A DNA stretch of 64,000 nucleotides, taken from Thauera sp. 28 (GTDB lineage Bacteria > Pseudomonadota > Gammaproteobacteria > Burkholderiales > Rhodocyclaceae). The notes beneath the pieces are model-generated. The model made no database searches. It was given only the letters and a program-made list of their open reading frames with translations, and was not told where the DNA came from. Made by a program: the position numbers and the translations under genes. The DNA is taken from assembly GCF_000310145.2 (NCBI RefSeq), contig NZ_AMXA01000013.1, positions 1-64,000 of the forward strand. The letters run 5' to 3'. Numbering within the stretch: position 1 is the first letter of the stretch; the number at the start of each line of letters is the position of its first letter. Below are positions 57,896 to 64,000 of this stretch, piece by piece.

Positions 57896-59206
57896 ATGAC
57901 TGTGCAGCGCGTCCTCACCGGGATCACCACCTCGGGCACCCCCCACCTCGGCAACTACGCCGGCGCCATCAGGCCGGCGATCGCCGCCAGCCGCCACCCG
58001 GGCGTGGAGAGCTTCTATTTCCTGGCCGACTATCATGCGCTGATCAAGACGACCGACCCGCTGCGCGTGCAGCGCTCGACCCTGGAGATCGCCGCCACCT
58101 GGCTCGCCGCAGGGCTCGACACCGACCGCGTGTGGTTCTACCGCCAGTCGGACATCCCCGAGATCCCCGAGCTCGCCTGGTTGCTCACCTGCATTGCCGG
58201 CAAGGGCCTGCTCAACCGCGCCCACGCCTACAAGGCCGCAGTCGACAAGAACACCGCTGATGGCCTGGACCCGGATGCCGGCGTCAACATGGGTCTCTAC
58301 ATGTACCCGGTGCTGATGGCGGCAGACATCCTGATGTTCAAGGCGCATTCCGTTCCGGTCGGCCGCGACCAGATTCAGCACATCGAGATGGCGCGCGACA
58401 TCGCTGGCAGTTTCAACCACCTCTACGGCGAGCACTTCGTGCTGCCCGAGGCGGCGATCGATGCCTCGGTGGCGACGTTGCCCGGCCTGGACGGGCGCAA
58501 GATGAGCAAGAGCTACGACAACACCATCCCGCTGTTCGCGCCCACGGCCGAGCTCAGGAAGCTCGTGTTCTCGATCGTCACCGATTCGCGGGCCCCCGGC
58601 GAACCGAAGGACGCTGACGGCTCCGCCCTGTTCGAGCTCTATCAGGCCTTCTCCCGGCCAGAGGAGGCGCGGGCGATGCGCACGGCCTTCGAGGAGGGGA
58701 TCGCCTGGGGCGAGGCCAAGCAGGCGCTGTTCGACAAGATCGAGGCTACGGTGGCGCCGATGCGTGCGCGCTACGAGGAGCTGATCGCCGACCCGGCACA
58801 GATCGAGACGCACCTGCTCGAGGGCGCGGCCAAGGCGCGCGCGATCGCCACCCCCTTCATCGCCGAACTGCGTCACGCCGTCGGCCTGCGCCGGCTCACG
58901 ACGATGGCCCAGCCCGCCAAGGCCGCCAAGGCCAAGGCGACTACCCAGCCCCAGTTCAAGCAGTACCGCGAGGGCGACGGCCGCTTCCACTTCAAGCTCG
59001 TCGCTGCCGACGGCGCCACCCTGGTCGTCAGCGAGGGTTTCGCAACGCCGCGCGAGGCCGGCGCGCTCGTGACCTATCTCAAGCAGGGGGGCGAGTTCGA
59101 GGTCGCAGGCGACGGCGTGTTCGTCAGCGGTGAGCGCGTGGCCGCGCTTGTCGGCGGCTGCGCGGCGACCGGACTGCGTGCTGCGCTCGCGAGCTTCGCC
59201 GAGTGA
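57896..59206 (+). CDS. trpS: Tryptophanyl-tRNA synthetase with C-terminal extension
   Basis: A 436-residue class I synthetase charging tRNA-Trp. The HIGH-like motif is HLGN at 17-20 and KMSKS is at 202-206. The catalytic core ends around residue 335, the usual length of bacterial TrpS. About 90 extra residues follow a Lys/Ala linker. They contain FKQYREGDGRFHFKLVAADG and VVSEGFATPREAG, resembling the YegP/DUF1508 repeat. The extension occurs in TrpS of several beta- and gammaproteobacteria; its role is unknown. No T-box or attenuator is visible upstream. Confidence 0.93.
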   Translation: MTVQRVLTGITTSGTPHLGNYAGAIRPAIAASRHPGVESFYFLADYHALIKTTDPLRVQRSTLEIAATWLAAGLDTDRVWFYRQSDIPEIPELAWLLTCIAGKGLLNRAHAYKAAVDKNTADGLDPDAGVNMGLYMYPVLMAADILMFKAHSVPVGRDQIQHIEMARDIAGSFNHLYGEHFVLPEAAIDASVATLPGLDGRKMSKSYDNTIPLFAPTAELRKLVFSIVTDSRAPGEPKDADGSALFELYQAFSRPEEARAMRTAFEEGIAWGEAKQALFDKIEATVAPMRARYEELIADPAQIETHLLEGAAKARAIATPFIAELRHAVGLRRLTTMAQPAKAAKAKATTQPQFKQYREGDGRFHFKLVAADGATLVVSEGFATPREAGALVTYLKQGGEFEVAGDGVFVSGERVAALVGGCAATGLRAALASFAE

Positions 59207-59352
59207 TACGTAGCGCGGCGGCGCTCGGGTGAGGTGGCTGTCCAGAAGCGGTGGTTTGGTGGCCATGGGCGGTGTGGCGCAGCTGTAACAGTGTGCTTTC
59301 CCAGCCTTGAAATCGGGATAATTGGTGCGATGCAATATCCTGCCCCTCAGCC

Positions 59353-62300
59353 GTGAAGCGCCACCCACCGAAAGCCAACAAAGCCCCTCAGTCCGCACGC
59401 GCACCCGCCCTGGCGCCAGCGCCGATGTCGTCCGCGCCGGCGCAGGAACCGGCGCTCGCCGCGCGCCGGCGGCGCCCCTGGCGCTTGTTTGGTGCGGCGG
59501 CCTTCCTGCTGCTTGTCGTCGCCCTGGTCGCGGGCGGCATCCTGCTCCGCCACGAACTCGACACCTCCCGCCTGCAGGCGCGCGAGATCGCGCGCTTTGC
59601 CGCCCGCCTGGACTACGAACGCATTGCGGGGCCGAGTGAGGCTGTGCTGTATCCGCAGCATGGCCCCTTCGATCAGCGCTTGGGCTACACCGAACTGCCA
59701 CGCTTCATTGAACGCCTGGGTGCGCGCGGCTTCGCGCTCACCGCACAGACGCGCTTCAGCGATGCCTTGCTCGATTACGTCGGCCAGGGTTTCTTCCCGC
59801 CCTATCGCGAGAAGGCGCGCGCCGGGCTCGACGTGCTCGACTGCCGCGGCGACGCGCTGTACGACTTCCGCTATCCCTACCGTGGCTATGCCAGCTTCGA
59901 GGCGGTGCCGCCAGTCGTCGCGGAGGCGCTGCTGTTCATCGAGAACCGCGGCCTGCTCGACGAGTCGCGGCCGCTGCTCAATCCGGCGGTGGATTGGGTG
60001 CGCTTTGCGCGTGCCGCCCTCGGCCAGCTCGGCCGCATGGTCAGCGCCGACCTCGACGCGCCTGGCGGCAGCACGCTGGCGACGCAGATCGAGAAGTATC
60101 GCCACTCGCCCGACGGCATCACCCACGATGCGCGCGAGAAGCTGCGCCAGATGGTGTCGGCCAGTGTGCGCGCCTACCGCGAGGGTGAGCACACCCTGCC
60201 GGTGCGCCGCCAGCTCGTGCTCGACTACCTCAACACCGTGCCGCTGTCGGCGGCGCCCGGCCATGGCGAGGTCAACGGCGTGGGCGACGGGTTGTGGGTG
60301 TGGTTCGCGAGCGATTTCGAGCGCGTCAATGCGCTGCTGTCCGCGCCTGAGGCGCTCGACGAGCCCGAGACACTGCAAGCCCAGGGCATGGCGCTGCGCC
60401 AGATGGTGGCGCTGATGATCGCCCATCGCCGCCCGTCGTGGTACCTGATGGGTGGGCGCGAGGTGCTCACCCGCACCACCGACGCGTACCTGCGCCTGCT
60501 CGCCGAGGCCGGCACGATCAGTGCCGCGCTGCGCGACGCGGCGCTGGCGCAGCCCCTGGTGTACCGCGACCTGCGCGCCAACCCACCGCTGCGCCCGGCC
60601 AACCCGGGCAAGGGCACGACCGCTGTCCGCGCGCGCCTGGCCGGTATGCTCGGCACCTCGCTGTACAGCCTGGACCGGCTCGATGCCGAGGTGGATACCA
60701 CGCTGCACGCCGGGCTGCAGCAGGCCGTCAGCGGCTACCTTGGCCGCCTGTCCGAACCGGCCTTCGCGCGCAGCCAGGGCCTGGTTGCCGACCGCATGCT
60801 GAACCCCGCCACGCTCGGCGCCGTGCGCTACAGCTTCACCCTGGTCGAGCGCACACCCGGTGGCAACCGCGTACGCGTGCAGACCGATACCACCGACCAG
60901 CCCCTCGACATCAACGAAGGCAGCAAGCTCGAGCTTGGCTCCACCGCCAAGCTGCGCGTGCTCACCACCTATCTCGAAATCGTTGCTGAGCTGCATGGCC
61001 GCCTGGCCGAGCTCGATGTGCCGGCGTTGCGCCGTGTCGAGGTTGACCGCCAGGACAACCTCACGCGCTGGGCGATCGACTATCTCGCCACGGCCCCAGA
61101 CCGCAGCCTGCCGCTGATGCTCGAGGCTGCGCTCGAACGCCGCTTCTCGGCCAATCCGGGCGAGGGCTTCTTCACCGGCGGCGGGCGGCATACCTTCGGC
61201 AACTTCAACAGCAGCGACAACCTGCGCGAGCCCACCTTGCGCGAAGCGCTGCAGGCCTCGATCAATCTGCCATTCGTACGCCTGATGCGCGAGATCGTGC
61301 GCCACACCATGTACCAGGTGCCCGGCAGTACCGCGCGCCTGCTCGAGGACAATGACGACCCGCGCCGCATGGAGTACCTCGCCCGCTTTGCCGATCGCGA
61401 GGGGCAGACCTTCCTGCGCCGCTTCTGGCGCAAGTACCAGGGCCGTACGCCGGAGGAAATGCGCACGATGCTGCTCGACGGCCTGCGTCCCACCGCCGAG
61501 CGCTTGGCCGCGGTGTACCGCTACCTCGAGCCCGAGGCGCCGCCCGAGGCGCTGGCGACCTTCCTCGCCCAGCGCCTGGGCGATGCCCGCCTCACCGAGG
61601 GGCGGGTCGCCCAGCTTTACAGTCGCCATGCGCCCGAGGCCTGGGACCTGCCTGACCGCGGCTACGTCGCCCGTGTCCATCCGCTCGAGCTGTGGCTGGT
61701 CGCCCACCGCCTGCACAACCCGGACGGCACCTTCGCCGAGGCCGTGGCCGCAAGCGCCGAAGAGCGCCAGGAGGTGTACCGCTGGCTGTTCCGCACGCGC
61801 TCGCGCAGTGCCCAGGACGTGCGCATCTTCACCATGCTCGAGGTCGAGGCCTTCCTCGACATTCATCGCCGCTGGGCGCGGCTGGGCTACCCCTTCGGCC
61901 ACCTCGTGCCCTCGCTGGCCACCGCGCTCGGCAGCTCGGGCGACCGTCCGGCGGCGCTCGCCGAGCTCATGGGCATCATCGTCAATGATGGTGTGCGGCT
62001 GCCGACGCAGCGCATCGACCGCGTGCGCTTCGCCGTCGACACCCCTTACGAGACCGGTTTTGCGGTGCGGCCCTCGGCGGGGGACCAGGTCATGCCGGTG
62101 GAAGTCGCCGCGGCCTTGCGCGGCGCACTGTCCGAGGTCGTCGAGGGCGGCACGGCGCGCCGCCTGGCGGGCACCTTCCGCCTCGCCGACGGCAGCGAGC
62201 TCGCGCTGGGTGGCAAGACCGGCACCGGCGACAACCGCATCGTCGTCGGCGGCCGTGCTGGTGTGGCGCTCAATCGTACGGCCACCTTCGTCTTCTATCT

Positions 62301-62874
62301 GGGGCCGCGCCACTTCGGCTCGCTCACCGCCTACGTGATCGGGCCCAACGCGGCATCCTACCGTTTCACGTCGGCGCTGCCGGTGCAGATCCTCAAGTCG
62401 ATGGCGCCGGTGCTGCTGCCTCACCTGGAGTCTGAGCCCGAACTGGCGTGCGCGCCTGTCGACGATCTGGCCCTGCCGGCTCCTGCCGTGCCTGCGCCCG
62501 ATGACGCCACGACAGCGGACCGCGTTACGCCCCGCGAAAGCGAGGCGCTGGACGGGGAGGCTTTGCACGATGAGGATGGGCTGCGGGAGGATGACTCGAG
62601 CCTGCCCGTCAATGGCGATGACACGGCGCCGCCCGCCGACTACGAGGCGCCCGAGCCCGACCCGCCGACGCTCGCCCCCGAGGGGGACGAGGGTGTGACT
62701 GCGGCGCCAGGCCTCACCGATGCCGCCGACTACGAACCCACCCGCCTGCGCGTCGGTCGCATCGGTGGTGCCGAGCTCAGCGCCGCGCCGCAGTCAGCCG
62801 GGCTTGCGCCGTCCGGTTCAGCTCCGGCGCCCGCGCCTGCAGGAAGCGCAGGAAGGCTGCAGCGAGGGGGCTGA
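59353..62874 (+). CDS. Very large bifunctional-type penicillin-binding protein (PBP1-like)
   Basis: A 1173-residue protein anchored by one helix (about 44-66) after an Ala/Pro-rich tail. The transglycosylase region (about 150-330) has divergent GT51 motifs: Glu197 in FIENRG, and GGSTLATQ at 238-245 in place of the usual GGSTITQQ. The transpeptidase keeps all three motifs: Ser530/Lys533 in GSTAK, SIN at 636-638, and KTG at 955-957. The C-terminal 150 residues are acidic and Pro-rich. GTG starts the gene, since no ATG fits. It is far larger than normal PBP1 (about 800). Its end overlaps the opposing LysR gene by 98 bp. Confidence 0.82.
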   Translation: MKRHPPKANKAPQSARAPALAPAPMSSAPAQEPALAARRRRPWRLFGAAAFLLLVVALVAGGILLRHELDTSRLQAREIARFAARLDYERIAGPSEAVLYPQHGPFDQRLGYTELPRFIERLGARGFALTAQTRFSDALLDYVGQGFFPPYREKARAGLDVLDCRGDALYDFRYPYRGYASFEAVPPVVAEALLFIENRGLLDESRPLLNPAVDWVRFARAALGQLGRMVSADLDAPGGSTLATQIEKYRHSPDGITHDAREKLRQMVSASVRAYREGEHTLPVRRQLVLDYLNTVPLSAAPGHGEVNGVGDGLWVWFASDFERVNALLSAPEALDEPETLQAQGMALRQMVALMIAHRRPSWYLMGGREVLTRTTDAYLRLLAEAGTISAALRDAALAQPLVYRDLRANPPLRPANPGKGTTAVRARLAGMLGTSLYSLDRLDAEVDTTLHAGLQQAVSGYLGRLSEPAFARSQGLVADRMLNPATLGAVRYSFTLVERTPGGNRVRVQTDTTDQPLDINEGSKLELGSTAKLRVLTTYLEIVAELHGRLAELDVPALRRVEVDRQDNLTRWAIDYLATAPDRSLPLMLEAALERRFSANPGEGFFTGGGRHTFGNFNSSDNLREPTLREALQASINLPFVRLMREIVRHTMYQVPGSTARLLEDNDDPRRMEYLARFADREGQTFLRRFWRKYQGRTPEEMRTMLLDGLRPTAERLAAVYRYLEPEAPPEALATFLAQRLGDARLTEGRVAQLYSRHAPEAWDLPDRGYVARVHPLELWLVAHRLHNPDGTFAEAVAASAEERQEVYRWLFRTRSRSAQDVRIFTMLEVEAFLDIHRRWARLGYPFGHLVPSLATALGSSGDRPAALAELMGIIVNDGVRLPTQRIDRVRFAVDTPYETGFAVRPSAGDQVMPVEVAAALRGALSEVVEGGTARRLAGTFRLADGSELALGGKTGTGDNRIVVGGRAGVALNRTATFVFYLGPRHFGSLTAYVIGPNAASYRFTSALPVQILKSMAPVLLPHLESEPELACAPVDDLALPAPAVPAPDDATTADRVTPRESEALDGEALHDEDGLREDDSSLPVNGDDTAPPADYEAPEPDPPTLAPEGDEGVTAAPGLTDAADYEPTRLRVGRIGGAELSAAPQSAGLAPSGSAPAPAPAGSAGRLQRGG

Positions 62875-63706
62875 GGCGCTTGCCGGCAGGGTAGACCACC
62901 TGCCATTGCGACATCACCGGTGTGTCGACGACCTGTAGCACGGCGATGCCTTCGTCCGCAGCGTGCGCCAGCGCATGGGCCGACAGCACCGACAGCCCCA
63001 GCCCGCCCGCGACGGCCTGCTTCACCGCCTCGTTGCTACCCAGCTCGAGGCGGGGGCGCAGCGCCATGTCGTGCGCAGCGAAGAAGTGTTCCGCCGCCTG
63101 CCGCGTGCCCGAACCCTGTTCGCGCAGCACGAATTCCTCATCCTCCAGCGCACGCACGGCGATGTCGATGTGCCCGGCAAGAGCGTGGTGGGTCGGGGCG
63201 ATCACCACCAGCGGGTTGCTCAGGAAAGGGGTCGCCACCACCACGGGCACCTCCGGCGGCCGGCTCATGATGTAGAGGTCGTCCAGGTTGTCGGCGAGGC
63301 GGCGGACCACCGCATCGCGGTTGAGCACCACCAGCGACACCTCGACCGCCGGCCGCTCGCGGCGGAAGTCGCCCAGCAGGCGCGGGATGAAGGTCTCCGC
63401 GGTGCTCACCACGGCCAGGCGCAGGCGGCCGACCACGTCGCCGCGCAGTTCGGCGAGCGTCTCGTCGAGGTTTTCCAGTTCCTGCTCGACACGCTGCGCG
63501 GCACCCACCACGGCATCGCCCGCTGTGGTCAGGTGCAGGCGGCGTCCGACACGCTCGAACAGGGGCAACCCGACCTGCTCGGACAACTGGCGAAGCTGCC
63601 CCGACAGCGTGGGCTGGGTCAGGTGCAGGCGCTGGGCCGCGCGCGTGACGCTGCCTTCGCGCGACACGGCGAGCAGCAGGCGGAGCTGGTGGAGAGTGAG
63701 ACGCAT
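62777..63706 (-). CDS. LysR-family regulator, CbbR-like
   Basis: A 309-residue LysR protein. The helix-turn-helix is at about 4-62 (LHQLRLLLAVSREGSVTRAAQRLHLTQPTLSG), and the effector domain (about 90-295) includes VVIAPTHHALAG. The opening resembles CbbR, the activator of carbon fixation genes. Here it diverges from an SbtA-type bicarbonate transporter, so control of inorganic carbon uptake is the natural reading. Its last 98 bp run antisense to the end of the PBP gene, so each coding end constrains the other. Confidence 0.86.
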   Translation of the reverse strand: MRLTLHQLRLLLAVSREGSVTRAAQRLHLTQPTLSGQLRQLSEQVGLPLFERVGRRLHLTTAGDAVVGAAQRVEQELENLDETLAELRGDVVGRLRLAVVSTAETFIPRLLGDFRRERPAVEVSLVVLNRDAVVRRLADNLDDLYIMSRPPEVPVVVATPFLSNPLVVIAPTHHALAGHIDIAVRALEDEEFVLREQGSGTRQAAEHFFAAHDMALRPRLELGSNEAVKQAVAGGLGLSVLSAHALAHAADEGIAVLQVVDTPVMSQWQVVYPAGKRLSPLAAAFLRFLQARAPELNRTAQARLTAARR

Positions 63707-63733
63707 GGCTGAGGTGACCGGCGCAGTAGCATA

Positions 63734-63775
63734 GATAAAAGACTATGTTAAACCTAAAAAGATACGATTTTTATC
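63734..63775. promoter_or_regulatory. AT-rich operator region between LysR and SbtA genes
   Basis: GATAAAA (63734-63740) and TTTTATC (63769-63775) form an inverted repeat with a 28-bp spacer, and CATAG/CTATG (63730-63747) is a second small palindrome. This AT-rich island in GC-rich DNA is the likely binding region for the LysR regulator. Confidence 0.5.
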
Positions 63776-63890
63776 CATGTGTGCACTGCGGCAGAATGTG
63801 TCCGCTCGCTGCCTCTCGCCAGGTGAGGCGGGCCGCAGCCCAGATCACCAGGATGCACGCCTAGCGAGCATCTCCACAGGAAGCCACAAC

Positions 63891-64000
63891 ATGGTCGATG
63901 CCGTACCCTTCTTCTTCGCCCTCGGCGTTGTCGCCTCGCTGGTGCGCAGCGGGCTGCGCCTGCCGGCGGCAGTGTTCGAGACGCTGTCGATCTACCTGCT
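63891..64000 (+). CDS. SbtA-like sodium-dependent bicarbonate transporter, N-terminal fragment
   Basis: Only the first 36 codons are visible. MVDAVPFFFALGVVASLVRS, followed by a second hydrophobic run, matches the first helix of the SbtA/DUF897 family, which takes up bicarbonate with sodium in cyanobacteria and many proteobacteria. CACAGGAAG precedes the ATG. It diverges from the CbbR-like gene, supporting an inorganic-carbon role. The rest lies outside the window. Confidence 0.75.
   Translation, partial: MVDAVPFFFALGVVASLVRSGLRLPAAVFETLSIYL

Noticed and set aside
59347-62568. A 1073-codon leftward open frame opposite the PBP gene
   Set aside because: It has no motif and is complementary to a protein with intact SxxK, SxN and KTG motifs. 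Long antisense frames are expected at this GC content.

Overview
The window is GC-rich, gene-dense DNA from a betaproteobacterium, most likely a Thauera/Azoarcus-type member of the Rhodocyclales. The placement rests on gene content: a TorF-like porin in front of tandem glnK-amtB pairs, an S-adenosylhomocysteine riboswitch before metH, an Aap amino-acid transporter and several HAAT transport genes. The species is an inference. I found 54 protein genes (two cut by the window edges), two riboswitches and one candidate small RNA. I found no tRNA, rRNA, CRISPR array, prophage or insertion sequence.

Layout. 1-4.8 kb: the tail of an ABC-F ATPase, an HD-GYP c-di-GMP phosphodiesterase, then thrH, purU and an aspartate kinase. 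4.8-7.7 kb: an acyl-CoA dehydrogenase, thioesterase and cupin cluster behind a promoter flanked by two CAAAC-N4-GTTTG operators. 7.7-17.7 kb: a leftward guanidine-assimilation operon (ABC transporter, two carboxyguanidine-deiminase-type subunits, guanidine/urea-type carboxylase, allophanate hydrolase) behind a guanidine-I (ykkC) riboswitch, a sigma-54-type promoter and NtrC-like sites. 18.0-22.5 kb: a leftward ammonium block (porin, glnK, amtB, glnK, amtB) with its own sigma-54 promoter and NtrC sites. 22.6-25.8 kb: ubiK, yifB/comM and a Bcr/CflA efflux pump. 25.8-32.8 kb: a rhodanese, an orphan pair of HAAT ATPases, and a divergent complete HAAT importer. 32.8-37.2 kb: the aapJQMP amino-acid importer with a possible sigma-54 promoter. 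37.5-38.7 kb: two tandem BamE-like lipoproteins. 39.0-42.9 kb: metH behind an SAH riboswitch. 42.9-57.2 kb: two large sensor GGDEF-EAL proteins, a thioredoxin, an NhaR-like regulator, TerB-like and PsiE-like genes, a divergent PRPP synthetase paralogue, a SulP transporter, a NamZ-like protein, a DOMON-like protein, a candidate CU-rich small RNA and an MFS transporter. 57.2-64 kb: a small secreted protein, trpS with a C-terminal extension, a very large PBP1-like protein, and a LysR gene divergent from the start of an SbtA-type bicarbonate transporter.

How it fits together. The strongest theme is nitrogen scavenging. Ammonium uptake, guanidine catabolism and broad amino-acid uptake lie within 25 kb, and each has upstream elements resembling sigma-54/NtrC control. 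The guanidine operon adds a ligand-sensing riboswitch, so it would need both nitrogen limitation and guanidine. A second theme is c-di-GMP signalling (one HD-GYP and two GGDEF-EAL proteins). Short interspersed palindromic repeats occupy three intergenic regions. All functional calls are from reading the sequence; no database search was run.
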